Source of the DNA: a virus
Length of the DNA stretch: 49,035 nt
Reading direction: 5' to 3' (one strand)
Virus record (IMG/VR): IMGVR_UViG_3300006071_000670
Location: 1-49,035 of that record
The notes under the pieces were generated by a model. That model saw only the letters and a program-made list of their open reading frames with translations. It was not told the DNA's origin and made no database searches. Both the position numbers and the translations under genes were made by a program. This document shows, piece after piece, positions 24,949 through 34,168 of the stretch. The stretch's first letter is position 1. The number at the start of each line of letters is the position of its first letter.

Positions 24949-25322
24949 TTGCTACTCCATTGTGCTGTTGGTTGTGTAGGCCATACTGGGTTAGCAACCG
25001 GATTAATTGCATATTGACGCACGGCATTACGGTAAGTGTTAAACTCGGCGGCGTTTGTTAGGTATGGGTTTGACTTAGCTGGGTCAGATACATCGGCAAT
25101 CGTTGTCCAGTCGGTTTGGTAAAGAAACTGAGAAGCTTTTTGTTGGCAGGCAGTAATTGGCGCTTGTGCATCCAGTCTGATAATTTCGTTATTCACTTCC
25201 GCTTCGCTAGGTTGTGGAATATCTGGTGAAAACCATTGAATACCAGAATAGGTATTACCTAAAACACCAAATTGTGCAGTTGGGGTTAGTGCGCATAGCG
25301 CATCGTATACTGTAGCTGCCAT
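24945..25322 (-). CDS. Tail fibre assembly chaperone-like protein
   Basis: 125 residues from ATG 25322, which overlaps the fibre stop codon by 1 nt. An upstream in-frame start exists but extends into the fibre gene. FLYQTDWTTIADVSDPAKS and a YRNAVRQYAINPVANPVWP tail match the pattern of small C-terminal fibre-assembly (DUF4376/Tfa-like) proteins: Trp/Pro-rich ends after a fibre gene. It probably helps fold or attach the fibre encoded just upstream. Confidence 0.7.
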   Translation of the reverse strand: MAATVYDALCALTPTAQFGVLGNTYSGIQWFSPDIPQPSEAEVNNEIIRLDAQAPITACQQKASQFLYQTDWTTIADVSDPAKSNPYLTNAAEFNTYRNAVRQYAINPVANPVWPTQPTAQWSSK

Positions 25323-26269
25323 TATAAAATCTCCAATAAAGTCATAGTGCAATAGCCCCAAATACCAGCGCCGCCGCCTTGTGACCAAACATATGGTTGG
25401 TATGTAACTGTGCTGGTTGTTGCTGGCGAATCTGTAAGGCTAACCGCACAAGAAGCGTATAAGTTACTATTGTCAGATAACAAATCAGCCATAAAGTTTG
25501 TACCACCAGCTATATTAGTGCTGTTTCTGTACATGGTTAACCAGGCATTTCCAGAAGGGTTGCCACCAGAACCAGACGGGTTAAAAAATGGGCCACTATA
25601 AAGCACCAATATTTTGCTTGCTGTTGAAGTTGGTGTAATACTTAAACTAAATCCTGTAGCTGTTGGACTTTGGTTATTTGTTGAATATCCGGCAGTAAAA
25701 GAACCCGATACTGTTTGAACAATCCGTCCGGTAATACCTGTAAATGAGCCAGCAGAAATACTACCCGTCACAGCTACGTTACCACCAATTGTTGCGTTAT
25801 TAGTTACAGATACGTTATTACCAAAAGCACCTGAACCACTAACAGTTAAATTACCTACAACGCTATTTAAAGAAGGCGTTGCGCTATAAAAATTAGTTCC
25901 ATCGCAATACACTAAAGCAGTTGTATTGTTTAAAATAGTAATGCCATTACCGCCACTAGTCGTAATGTTAACTGTGTTACCGCTTTGGTTGCTAACAATA
26001 TAGGTTTTATTAACACCTGGAGCAATTAAGTTTTGTTGAGCTAGATTAGTGCCTTTTACTACTAGAACAGCATTTCGAGCTTCGTCAGATGCGCCTTGAT
26101 AAAAAGACAGGGTGTAGGTAGCGTTTGACATGGTGATTGTTTGCACACCAGTAATTGCCTGCTCAACAAGGGTTCCAAAATTATTATTGGTTGTAATACC
26201 CCAAGTGCCGGACTGTTCGCCCTGACCGATTAATTCAAGCCCTAGGCTTGTGCTGTATGTAGATGCCAT
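25322..26269 (-). CDS. Tail fibre-like protein
   Basis: 315 residues. N-terminal LELIGQGEQSGTWGITTNNN is a repeated phage fibre module (virion-attaching). The middle carries short Asn/Ser/Gly repeats typical of beta-helical fibre shafts (GNVSVTNNATIGGNVAVTG-like). The C-terminus is a globular tip. The fibre chaperone follows directly. Confidence 0.75.
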   Translation of the reverse strand: MASTYSTSLGLELIGQGEQSGTWGITTNNNFGTLVEQAITGVQTITMSNATYTLSFYQGASDEARNAVLVVKGTNLAQQNLIAPGVNKTYIVSNQSGNTVNITTSGGNGITILNNTTALVYCDGTNFYSATPSLNSVVGNLTVSGSGAFGNNVSVTNNATIGGNVAVTGSISAGSFTGITGRIVQTVSGSFTAGYSTNNQSPTATGFSLSITPTSTASKILVLYSGPFFNPSGSGGNPSGNAWLTMYRNSTNIAGGTNFMADLLSDNSNLYASCAVSLTDSPATTSTVTYQPYVWSQGGGAGIWGYCTMTLLEIL

Positions 26270-26278
26270 GTTTGTCCT

Positions 26279-27580
26279 TTATGCTGCTATAAGTTCCCAA
26301 TTTGCGGTTTCTGAATCATCAATTGCTGTCCATCCATCTGTACCAGAAGTATTAATATTTGTCCAATTTGGATTTTGGTCATCAGGAATTTGACCCCAAA
26401 CAAGGACTTGACCAATTATACCTGGTGCAACTATTCCTGTTAAGTAGATATTAGACGATATTTGGGTAGATACTGAATTAACCTGACCAATACCTTTTAC
26501 GCCTGAAACTGCAACAAAAGGCGATACGGATGCTGATACAGAACGTACAATTCCAAGGCCTATTACTTGGGTTAAAGCGACCTGTGAAGATACCGCAGCC
26601 GTTATGGAATTAACCTGACCAAGACCAACTACGCCAGTAACGGCAACATTGGCAGAAACCGTAACAGTTACAGAATGTACTGAACCTATGCCCTGAACAC
26701 CTGTTAAATTAATATTTGCTGCACCTGCTGGGGTTACAGAATTGATTTGTCCTGGGGCATTAATACCCGATAGATAGTCATTTGCAGCGCCTTTAGCTAC
26801 TACGTTATTTACTTGGCCTGGCCCAGATATTCCAGTTAGTAGGGTGTTTGCAGTACCTGCGGCTGTTAATGTGCCAGTACGTCCAATGCCGGTTACGCCT
26901 GTTACCGAGATAATTCCGTCTTCATTGACGGTTACGTTGTTTACTTGTCCAGGCGCATTTATTCCGGATAAATACTCATTTGCGTTGGCGGCTACTGTTA
27001 CAGAACCAACTTGTCCTAAACCAACCAGACCAATTACGCCAACTCTTCCATCATCTTGAGCCGATATAAACCCAACTTGCCCTAAACCTACTACACCACT
27101 TAATAAAATCCTAGCGTCAGGAGTTTGAGCATAAACGGAATTAACTTGGCCCGGCGCATTAATTCCAGAAAGGTTTGCGTTTGCGGTACCGGTTTCGGCT
27201 ACACTATTAACTTGGCCCGGCGCAGATATTCCAGTTACAGAAGCGTTAGCACCTGAAGCAAAAGAAACACTATTGACCTGTCCTGGCGCAGATGTACCTG
27301 CTAGATAGTCGTTTGCCGCACCTGTTGCTACTACGTTGTTTACTTGGCCCGGAACTCTTAATCCAGTAACTGCAATGTTTATCGTAGTAATAAACGATAC
27401 GTTATTTACCTGACCAATACCTGTTACGCCAGTAAGCGTAATGCTTGCACTAGCAGTTGTTGCTACGGAGTTAATTTGCCCAATACCTACTACACCAGTA
27501 AGCGTTACCGATGCTGGTACTGAAGTTATGCCCCCTGTATCTGCAAATGGGGCCGAGGCAAATGGGCTAAAACCGAACAT
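26279..27580 (-). CDS. Tandem-repeat structural protein (17 repeats of about 23 residues)
   Basis: 433 residues, begins MFGFSPFASAPFADTG. From about residue 20 to 400 it is a run of 17 repeats, each with a [IV]xGxxx[PG]GQVN[SN]V core alternating with a beta-strand of Ala/Val/Thr. Some units vary (GRTGTL, GSVHSV, GIVRSV). This predicts a beta-solenoid or stacked beta-fibre shaft. No catalytic residues. Its position among fibre genes suggests a shaft or tip of the adsorption apparatus. DNA is GC-richer in the repeats than in its flanks. Confidence 0.75.
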   Translation of the reverse strand: MFGFSPFASAPFADTGGITSVPASVTLTGVVGIGQINSVATTASASITLTGVTGIGQVNNVSFITTINIAVTGLRVPGQVNNVVATGAANDYLAGTSAPGQVNSVSFASGANASVTGISAPGQVNSVAETGTANANLSGINAPGQVNSVYAQTPDARILLSGVVGLGQVGFISAQDDGRVGVIGLVGLGQVGSVTVAANANEYLSGINAPGQVNNVTVNEDGIISVTGVTGIGRTGTLTAAGTANTLLTGISGPGQVNNVVAKGAANDYLSGINAPGQINSVTPAGAANINLTGVQGIGSVHSVTVTVSANVAVTGVVGLGQVNSITAAVSSQVALTQVIGLGIVRSVSASVSPFVAVSGVKGIGQVNSVSTQISSNIYLTGIVAPGIIGQVLVWGQIPDDQNPNWTNINTSGTDGWTAIDDSETANWELIAA

Positions 27581-27583
27581 GGT

Positions 27584-28870
27584 CTACCCTGTGTAAGTGC
27601 CGCTACTTGTAAAAGTATGAATTGTGTAGCCGCCTGAAGAAGTAACCGTACCTCCAGTGCCACGTTGTGATCCAAGGTAAGAAATTACTACAATTCCATT
27701 GCTACCATTGCCACCATAATAAGGTCCGTTACTAGCAGCAGATGCACCTCCACCTCCGCAACCGTATCCAGATGCACCGCCACCGTTAGCGCTTGCTCCA
27801 GTTCCACCGCCTCCGCCACCTGTACCGCCAGATCCAGCTCCATAAGCTGCGCCACCGCCTCCAGCACCGCCAGCAGCATAATATACAGATGATCCGCTTA
27901 TTGTTGACACTAAACCAGATCCACCATTACCACCAACAGTAGATTGACCAGCTTGACCAGCAGCGCCTGCGCCACCACCGCCTCCGCCATTAACTCCACC
28001 AGCAGAAGCTCCATTATTTCCTTGCCCAACTGTTCCAGATCCAAAAGAACTGCTATAAATACCAGCCCCACCTCCAGATCCACCAGAAAGACCAGCAACA
28101 CTACCGTTACCACTTCCTCCGCCACCACCGCCAACTGCAGTAAGGCCAAAAGCTGTAGAGTTTGAACCGCTGGAACCAGTGCCACCGCCACCACCCGCAC
28201 CTCCAACAACAATTGAATACGCTTGATTTGGAGCTACTGTAGTGCTGTTAGCAAGTAATCCACCGCCTCCGCCACCGCCAGCACCTCCGTTATTTGAACC
28301 ACCGCCGCCACCGCCACCAGCAACAATTAAATAATTAACAGAATATCCACCAACTACTGGAGAAGCAATACCAGAATATTGCAACCATCCTTGAACGCCA
28401 TCTGCATAAACTAATGACACAGAAGCGCCAGCAGTAGAAATTGTTGAATTAGCAGTAGTTCCCTCTACATAACTACCATTAGGCAATATAACTAAAGCGT
28501 TTACGTTAAAGTTTTTCTTGTAATCAATAAAAGTTACATATTGTCCTGCAGTAGGACTTGTAGGAAGGTTTACATAAACAGATGTTGATACAGTATTAAT
28601 TGCATATGTACTGTTTGAAACTGCTGTAAAGTTAGCAGATTGAATTGCTTGAAATGTTCCAGGACCACCACCACCAACTGCAGCGGTTGTCATTGTTGTA
28701 CCATCTTGGAATTTTAAAGTACCACCAAGATTTACTGTATTCGCAGTTGTAGCAGTTAAAAGCGTTACGCCGTTGGCTTGGAGTGCAAGGTTGCCTGAGT
28801 TATCCGCAGTTGTGCGAACCCCTGTTATTCCTGATATGACGCCATTGTCGGCATTAATAGTTGAAGCCAT
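27584..28870 (-). CDS. Glycine-rich fibre/adhesin protein (paralogue 1)
   Basis: 428 residues. The N-terminal 170 residues are fibre-like (MASTINADNGVISG, then a beta-sandwich-like segment with YVTFIDYKKN). Residues about 175-400 are poly-glycine blocks of 5-8 Gly separated by short Ser/Ala/Thr loops, the layout expected for polyglycine-II sandwich adhesin tips. The C-terminus GTGGTVTSSGGYTIHTFTSS is shared with the 316-residue paralogue. A receptor-binding role is inferred. Confidence 0.75.
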   Translation of the reverse strand: MASTINADNGVISGITGVRTTADNSGNLALQANGVTLLTATTANTVNLGGTLKFQDGTTMTTAAVGGGGPGTFQAIQSANFTAVSNSTYAINTVSTSVYVNLPTSPTAGQYVTFIDYKKNFNVNALVILPNGSYVEGTTANSTISTAGASVSLVYADGVQGWLQYSGIASPVVGGYSVNYLIVAGGGGGGGSNNGGAGGGGGGGLLANSTTVAPNQAYSIVVGGAGGGGGTGSSGSNSTAFGLTAVGGGGGGSGNGSVAGLSGGSGGGAGIYSSSFGSGTVGQGNNGASAGGVNGGGGGGAGAAGQAGQSTVGGNGGSGLVSTISGSSVYYAAGGAGGGGAAYGAGSGGTGGGGGGTGASANGGGASGYGCGGGGASAASNGPYYGGNGSNGIVVISYLGSQRGTGGTVTSSGGYTIHTFTSSGTYTG

Positions 28871-28879
28871 TATTTTTCC

Positions 28880-29860
28880 TTAAGCCGTATATGTGCCAGA
28901 TGATGTAAATTTCATGATTGTATTGCTGCCTGATGTTGTAACAGTGGGTGATCCTGTTGTAACGCCTGAATAGTTTGTTGTAGGCACTGAAATAATAACA
29001 ACACCTGATCCACCAGCACCACTAGCAAAATCGCTTGAGCTATTACGCCCTGCTCCACCTCCACCACCGCCTAAATTGGCTGTACCAGCCGTTGCAGCGC
29101 CATTAGTTGAGCCTGCGCCACCACCACCGTTACCACCAGCACCAGCAGATCCACCTAAAACAACGCCACCACCACCACCAGCTGCATAATAAACACTAGA
29201 TCCTGTAATAGTATTTGCTACGCCAACACCACCAGCGCCACCAGTTGTATCTGTTCCATTAGAGCCTACTGCACCAGCTCCGCCACCGCCACCACCACCA
29301 GCGTTGTTAGAACCACTATATGTAGTTCCAGAACCACCATTATTTCCTTGTCCTGCAGTTCCTGCTCCATACGCACCAGTTGCTCTAGCACCACCGCCAG
29401 ACCCGCCACTAGAAGCATCGTTATAGCCACCACCGCCACCACCATTAGCGGTTAAAGATAATCCTGTTGAATTGTTGCCTACAGTTCCTTGTGCGCCTGT
29501 AACACTAGCACCACCAGCACCAACGACAAAATAATAAGTAGTTCCTATATTTAATGTAGTTGCACTAGATAAATAACCTCCAGCACCTCCACCGCCACCA
29601 CCAGCAAATCCACCTGAAGTAACTCCAGAGCCAGCCCCACCACCAGCAACAATTAAATAAGATGCTGTATACGCTTGTTGAGTAATTACAGTCCACCCAG
29701 ATCCAGAATAAACTTCTGTTTGGTTGGTAGATGTGTTGTAACGTATTGTCCCAGCAACTGGAGCTGATGGGCGTTGTGCAGTTGTTCCAGACGGCAACAA
29801 AATACCCTGCGTTGCAGAGTTTGCGGTTATTCCAAGCGAACCATCAATAATTACCGTCAT
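28880..29860 (-). CDS. Glycine-rich fibre/adhesin protein (paralogue 2)
   Basis: 326 residues. N-terminal QRPSAPVAGTIRYNTSTNQT is the common fibre module that precedes a tip. Poly-Gly blocks fill about 75-290, then SNTIMKFTSSGTYTA closes the chain. N-terminal module and glycine blocks match paralogue 3 but the loops between glycine blocks differ. Confidence 0.75.
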   Translation of the reverse strand: MTVIIDGSLGITANSATQGILLPSGTTAQRPSAPVAGTIRYNTSTNQTEVYSGSGWTVITQQAYTASYLIVAGGGAGSGVTSGGFAGGGGGGAGGYLSSATTLNIGTTYYFVVGAGGASVTGAQGTVGNNSTGLSLTANGGGGGGYNDASSGGSGGGARATGAYGAGTAGQGNNGGSGTTYSGSNNAGGGGGGGAGAVGSNGTDTTGGAGGVGVANTITGSSVYYAAGGGGGVVLGGSAGAGGNGGGGAGSTNGAATAGTANLGGGGGGAGRNSSSDFASGAGGSGVVIISVPTTNYSGVTTGSPTVTTSGSNTIMKFTSSGTYTA

Positions 29861-29869
29861 GGTAAATCC

Positions 29870-30247
29870 TTAAACTGTTATTTCAACCCAAGCTGTAGTA
29901 GCTTCATCCCACTTGTATGGTTTGCCGTCTGTTGGCATTGGTGTCGGTGCTTCCCACGTCCATGTAGAATGATTTAATGTCCAGCTTGCGTATGGTTGAG
30001 GAGCATAAAAAACATCATGCGCTTGGTCGTATGTATAACCAATACCAGCGTAGTTACCACGAAGAGCTTTGGTTTGATCCGCAGATTCTTGACCTGTAGC
30101 TGGGTCGTAGTGTTTTCCGCCACGGGTGTTATAGCTAGTCTGAATCCAAGCACCGGGGCTAGAATCCACAAATGTTTTAAAAAAATCGGCTTCAGCGACA
30201 ATCACTTGTGTCACTTTGCCATCTACTACTTTTGCATAATGGCTCAT
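29870..30247 (-). CDS. Fibre-associated small protein
   Basis: 125 residues. MSHYAKVVDGKVTQVIVAE is a beta-rich start of a type I have seen in aquatic phages near fibre genes, followed by AWIQTSYNTRGG, YAGIGYTYDQAHDVF and a Trp/Pro-rich end (WTWEAPTPMPTDG). Sits between two glycine-rich adhesins. It may be a chaperone or a fibre tip domain. Function unknown. Confidence 0.65.
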   Translation of the reverse strand: MSHYAKVVDGKVTQVIVAEADFFKTFVDSSPGAWIQTSYNTRGGKHYDPATGQESADQTKALRGNYAGIGYTYDQAHDVFYAPQPYASWTLNHSTWTWEAPTPMPTDGKPYKWDEATTAWVEITV

Positions 30248-30262
30248 GTAATATCTCCTTTG

Positions 30263-31213
30263 TTAAGCCGTATAAGTACCACTAGTTGTAAATGTGTGAA
30301 TTGTATTACCACCTGATGATGTTACTGTGCCTCCAGTGCCACGTTGAGTTCCAGCATATGAAATAATAACTATGCCAGAAGCACCGCTTCCAAAAATTCC
30401 GCCATTTCCTGAATTAGCAGGTGCAGAACCTCCAGCAGCTCCCCCTGTGCAATATGTAACTGTAGAACCAGAAATTGTAGAGTTTGCACCAGGACCAGCA
30501 GTTCCGTATGCACCAGAAGATGCAGCTCCTCCAACACCGCCAGCGCCGCCACCGCCACCACTATTACCTGCGTTAGCCCCATTTCCACCAGCATAACCTT
30601 GACCCGAAGTTCCAGCACCGCCAGTACTACCAGTGCTTGGGCCTCCACCGCCACCACCTCCAGAAGCTCCAGCCACACCATTGTTACCTTGACCAGAAGA
30701 AGCTCCAGAGCCACCGCCACCACCACCAAGTGCTGTTGCAATTGCCCCTAAAGAAGATGATGTTCCATTTGCACCGTTTGCAGCAGAAGTCCCAGGATTA
30801 GTTCCTCCAGCGCCAATCGTAACTGCATAACCAACACCGCCAGTCAAAGTTGTAGTATTTGCTAAATAACCACCAGCACCACCGCCACCACCAGCATAAC
30901 CACCGGGAGAGCCACCCCCGCCTCCGCCCCCGCCAGCAACCAAATAATTAACTGAATATGTTTGAGAAGTTATGGTTGACCAAGTTAAACCAGTATAGAT
31001 TTCTGTATTGTTATTACTTGTGTTATATCGAATAGTTCCAGCGGGAGGACTTGATGGTCTTTGTGCATCTGTACCAGTTGGTACAGTTAAGCCGCCTGTA
31101 GATGAGTTAGTGAATATCATTCCACCAGTAGTGGAAACTATTACATTGCCAGTAAGATCAGCAGTTACTTTAAACGCTGTAGTAGTTGTATTTCCTGCGC
31201 TTATCGTACTCAT
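30263..31213 (-). CDS. Glycine-rich fibre/adhesin protein (paralogue 3)
   Basis: 316 residues. N-terminal QRPSSPPAGTIRYNTSNNNT is shared with paralogue 2. The Gly blocks span about 95-280, and the C-terminal end GTQRGTGGTVTSSGGNTIHT matches paralogue 1. It is therefore a mosaic of the other two, suggesting recombination within this cassette. The start lies 1 nt from the stop of the 330-residue gene. Confidence 0.75.
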   Translation of the reverse strand: MSTISAGNTTTTAFKVTADLTGNVIVSTTGGMIFTNSSTGGLTVPTGTDAQRPSSPPAGTIRYNTSNNNTEIYTGLTWSTITSQTYSVNYLVAGGGGGGGGSPGGYAGGGGGAGGYLANTTTLTGGVGYAVTIGAGGTNPGTSAANGANGTSSSLGAIATALGGGGGGSGASSGQGNNGVAGASGGGGGGGPSTGSTGGAGTSGQGYAGGNGANAGNSGGGGGAGGVGGAASSGAYGTAGPGANSTISGSTVTYCTGGAAGGSAPANSGNGGIFGSGASGIVIISYAGTQRGTGGTVTSSGGNTIHTFTTSGTYTA

Positions 31214-32206
31214 TTAGATTACCACCCATGATTGACCTGGTGCAACGGTAACTGTTACACCGTTTGCTGTTGCCACTGGACCTACTGAAAACCCATTTTG
31301 TCCAGCAGCTATTGTAGCATTTGAGGTAATGTTTACGTTGTTTAAAAGTATTGAACTATTACCAGCAGCTTGTGCGCCAGATGAAGTAGACCATGTAGGA
31401 GCTGCGGCATTACCTTGTGATGTTAATACTTGACCAGCAGTACCATAAGAAGCATTAGCAGCCAAAGCTCCACTTGCATTAATAGTAAACGCATCAACCG
31501 CAGAGTTGTTAACAACAAAGTGAATTGAGTTAGCAGTTGCCGTACCAACAACAAGGTCGGCAGCACCAGAATACACATAAGCTACGTTGGCTGCTGAAAG
31601 TGCGCCAGCGCCAGTATATTTGCTAGAAGTAATACCAAAGTCTGCATATGCTGTGCCAGTATCGTTTGTTACTACAAAGTCAACAGAAGCATTAGTTCCA
31701 TTACTTAAGTTCTGAGCAATAATTTGTACATATGTATTAGCTGTATTTGCGTAAGAAGCAAAAATGCCAGTATCTGAATAGCTAAGAGCGCCAAGAGAAA
31801 AAGCACCAGCATTAGAACTAACTGCGGTATTTCCAACAGATACAATATTGTTTGCAGTAACCGTTTGCAGTACGGTTACGTTACCAGTAGCGTCTTGGTT
31901 TACAGACTTTTCTGCAGGGTAGGTAATAAATACGTCTTTGGTGTTTGAGCCAAAGTTAACTACAGAGTTAGCATTTGATGAGGCAAGAATAGTTGTACGG
32001 GCAAGCGCAGTATTACCTGAATAGTACGTGCCAATACCTACTTCCCAGTTCGAACCAACTTGATCCGCAATGGTATAGTAAGTTGTATTGTTGTTGCCCA
32101 CCACAGCAAAGGACTGATAGCCTGCTTGAGCGCCAAGCAAAACAACAGTGCCAGTACCAGCAGTGTTACTAGATTCCTTTACCCTATCAAACAGCACAAG
32201 AGCCAT
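31214..32206 (-). CDS. Tail fibre-like protein with virion-attachment N-terminus
   Basis: 330 residues. MALVLFDRVKESSNTAGTG is a recurrent N-terminal module of tail proteins in aquatic phages (about 1-110), then an Asn/Ala/Thr-rich beta-helical shaft (ANSVVNFGSNTKD) and a C-terminal tip with TVTVAPGQSWVVI. Likely a fibre or its adaptor. First of the fibre block in transcription order. Confidence 0.7.
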   Translation of the reverse strand: MALVLFDRVKESSNTAGTGTVVLLGAQAGYQSFAVVGNNNTTYYTIADQVGSNWEVGIGTYYSGNTALARTTILASSNANSVVNFGSNTKDVFITYPAEKSVNQDATGNVTVLQTVTANNIVSVGNTAVSSNAGAFSLGALSYSDTGIFASYANTANTYVQIIAQNLSNGTNASVDFVVTNDTGTAYADFGITSSKYTGAGALSAANVAYVYSGAADLVVGTATANSIHFVVNNSAVDAFTINASGALAANASYGTAGQVLTSQGNAAAPTWSTSSGAQAAGNSSILLNNVNITSNATIAAGQNGFSVGPVATANGVTVTVAPGQSWVVI

Positions 32207-32218
32207 GTTTGGCTCCTA

Positions 32219-32653
32219 TTAACCGATTTGGATAATTGCAGAACCCGCAGCAGCAGTAGGGAAGATGACCGTGAAGGTCCCGTTAGTCGAAGTAACTGTA
32301 CTACCGAAGCTCAATGCACAAACAGCGGTATTAGCAGTGCTGTTATAAATCAAAGCGCCCGCTGCACTAATGTTAGCGTTAGTCCAAGAAGTATTAGCAA
32401 ATGACATAAACGCCACGTTACCAGTAGATGTTGGGCTTGTGCTAACTGTCAAAGTGTTACCACCGGCAGTGTAGTTAGAACCTGAACTTGTTACTTCGTT
32501 CACAGTTGTATATGCAGTTGTAGCATTGCTTAATGTTGCTGAGCTTGTGTACAGTGCAAGTTTATAAGTCTGGGAAGAACCAGACACCAAATTTTGCTGA
32601 CCGCTAAGGATTTGTACCTTGAACGAATCTGCCATTGCTTGAGTAATTGCCAT
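32219..32653 (-). CDS. Tail-associated protein, beta-rich
   Basis: 144 residues beginning MAITQAMADSFKVQILSG, a family common next to fibre genes in aquatic phages, with YKLALYTSSATLSNATTAY in the middle. Compact and beta-rich, probably a minor tail or fibre-attachment protein. Role not established. Confidence 0.65.
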   Translation of the reverse strand: MAITQAMADSFKVQILSGQQNLVSGSSQTYKLALYTSSATLSNATTAYTTVNEVTSSGSNYTAGGNTLTVSTSPTSTGNVAFMSFANTSWTNANISAAGALIYNSTANTAVCALSFGSTVTSTNGTFTVIFPTAAAGSAIIQIG

Positions 32654-32662
32654 TTGTTGCTC

Positions 32663-33184
32663 CTAATAAAGATTTGATTTACGGATGTTTTCTGTTGCGG
32701 GTAGCACCCGCAAATTTGACGGAACATGCAAACCAGACACCATTTTACCTTGTAAAGGTATGATATGGTCAACATGCCACGAACTGCCTGTTACTTTTGT
32801 TAAAAGCGCCGCCAATTTGTATTCATTACCGATACGCTCAAAGTCAATATCGGTTAGCCAAGCTGGAGTACGCTGCAGTTTAGCAAGCCGTCGAAATGTA
32901 GTACGGGCAACTTTTTGCGCTTTTCCAGAGCCTTGCTCATATTTTTGTACGGCTAGCTTTCTAGCTTGTTTTCCAGCTTCAGATTTGGCATATGTTTGTC
33001 CAACTAATTGGCCTTTTGCTGACGCTCTATAAGTTTTGGTTCTAGCATTTTTTAATGCTTTTGATACAGGATTTTGCATTTCTGCTAGGTACTGGCACTT
33101 TTTGCATACGTGTCTATGACCATGAGTGTGCTTTTTAAAAGCGCTCATGTCTTTTTCTTGAAGACATTTTTTGCACGTTCTCAT
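32663..33184 (-). CDS. HNH endonuclease with N-terminal zinc finger
   Basis: 173 residues. Two zinc pairs C4/C7 and C27/C30 start the protein, then a basic Lys/Arg/Ala-rich linker, then the nuclease core WHVDHIIPLQGKMVSGLHVP, SNLRVLPATENIRKSN with the H, N and H/N positions. An HNH in the middle of a structural operon is usually a homing-type endonuclease. The start overlaps the adaptor stop codon by 1 nt, so it fits without breaking the operon. Confidence 0.8.
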   Translation of the reverse strand: MRTCKKCLQEKDMSAFKKHTHGHRHVCKKCQYLAEMQNPVSKALKNARTKTYRASAKGQLVGQTYAKSEAGKQARKLAVQKYEQGSGKAQKVARTTFRRLAKLQRTPAWLTDIDFERIGNEYKLAALLTKVTGSSWHVDHIIPLQGKMVSGLHVPSNLRVLPATENIRKSNLY

Positions 33185-33891
33185 TACGGGTTTACCCTAA
33201 TTTTAGCTTGACCATCACGATAACTATCGCCACGCTCAAGGCCGGTGCCCAAACGATTCAGTTGTGCCAAGGCCTCATTATACTTGGCGTTATATCCAGC
33301 TATCAAATCAGCTTCGCCCTTCATGTAGGTATACGCCTCAACGAGGGAACCATAAAGAAGAACAGGAGAGTAATTGTCACCAAGCCATGAGGTGCCAGCA
33401 GTAACAATAGATTCTGGATAGTAAAAATAGTGCAGCTCTGCGCCGTAACTAAGATCGGGGGTTGGTCCCAAAATGAAAGTAAGCTCATTAGGGTCATTTA
33501 GTCTAGATCCAAATAACGCATAATATCGGGGTTTACCCGTAACGGTAGGGTTTGGATATGCTTCTCTAATGTAATTAACGTCTTTATTTAGCAGGTATAA
33601 ATACTCACCCGTAACTGGATCCATAACGGCCAAAGAATAAGTGGCCAAATAATCATTAGGACAAGCCAAGTATTTATTTGTTGCTGTGCAATTACCGGTA
33701 ACATTTTTTCTCAAAGACGGGATTTGAACGCTATTATAGATGCGATCTTCCGCCTGAATAATAAAGGTATTAATCTGAGTAGTGGCATTGACGTTAGACG
33801 CCCCACCCCCAGATGTAACCTGCACAAACGTATCAGGGAATTGGTTTTCCGTGTACGTCTGAATTTGAGAAAAAAGTTCTTGGTAATTCAT
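33184..33891 (-). CDS. Phage adaptor/connector-like protein
   Basis: 235 residues. Starts MNYQELFSQIQTYTENQF, with LVEAYTYMKGEADLIAGY near the C-terminus, the helix-rich head-tail connector pattern. The middle has beta elements (RYYALFGSRLNDPNELTF). Together with the 310-residue protein it may form the T7 gp11 or P22 gp4 level adaptor ring. The start codon overlaps the upstream stop. Confidence 0.65.
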   Translation of the reverse strand: MNYQELFSQIQTYTENQFPDTFVQVTSGGGASNVNATTQINTFIIQAEDRIYNSVQIPSLRKNVTGNCTATNKYLACPNDYLATYSLAVMDPVTGEYLYLLNKDVNYIREAYPNPTVTGKPRYYALFGSRLNDPNELTFILGPTPDLSYGAELHYFYYPESIVTAGTSWLGDNYSPVLLYGSLVEAYTYMKGEADLIAGYNAKYNEALAQLNRLGTGLERGDSYRDGQAKIRVNP

Positions 33892-34166
33892 TATGCCATT
33901 GGGCCTCTAGACATAGTGCCTTTAGTAGCTGCACCTGTACCACGAATCTTAATACCGTCGGTTTTCTCGCCTAGTTGTCCCTTGCTAATACCAGCAATAG
34001 AAATTTTAAGTTCATCCATTGGATTACCTTTTTTAACTACGCCAGACATACCGTCGGCAACAGAAGTGCCGTTTTTAGCATAGACTTCTGCGGCTTTGTT
34101 TTCTTTAGCGTGACCTAAAGGATATGGGCCTGCAGGTGTTGGTTTTACAAAACTGTTTTTAGCCAT
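33891..34166 (-). CDS. Small basic structural-block protein (91 aa)
   Basis: 91 residues, Lys/Gly-rich, with the C-terminal signature RGTGAATKGTMSRGPMA that recurs in aquatic phage structural regions. Probably a minor virion component. No motif for activity. Confidence 0.55.
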   Translation of the reverse strand: MAKNSFVKPTPAGPYPLGHAKENKAAEVYAKNGTSVADGMSGVVKKGNPMDELKISIAGISKGQLGEKTDGIKIRGTGAATKGTMSRGPMA

Positions 34167-34168
34167 GA

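Noticed and set aside
27688-28212. Long Val/Leu/Ala-rich - strand frames overlapping the adhesin genes.
   Set aside because: They are frame-shifted readings of Gly-rich repeats, with no start signals and unlike membrane proteins in charge pattern.
30372-30596. Proline/alanine-rich open + frame opposite a glycine-rich adhesin.
   Set aside because: GGN codons on one strand read as CCN on the other; this is the complement of poly-glycine, not a gene.
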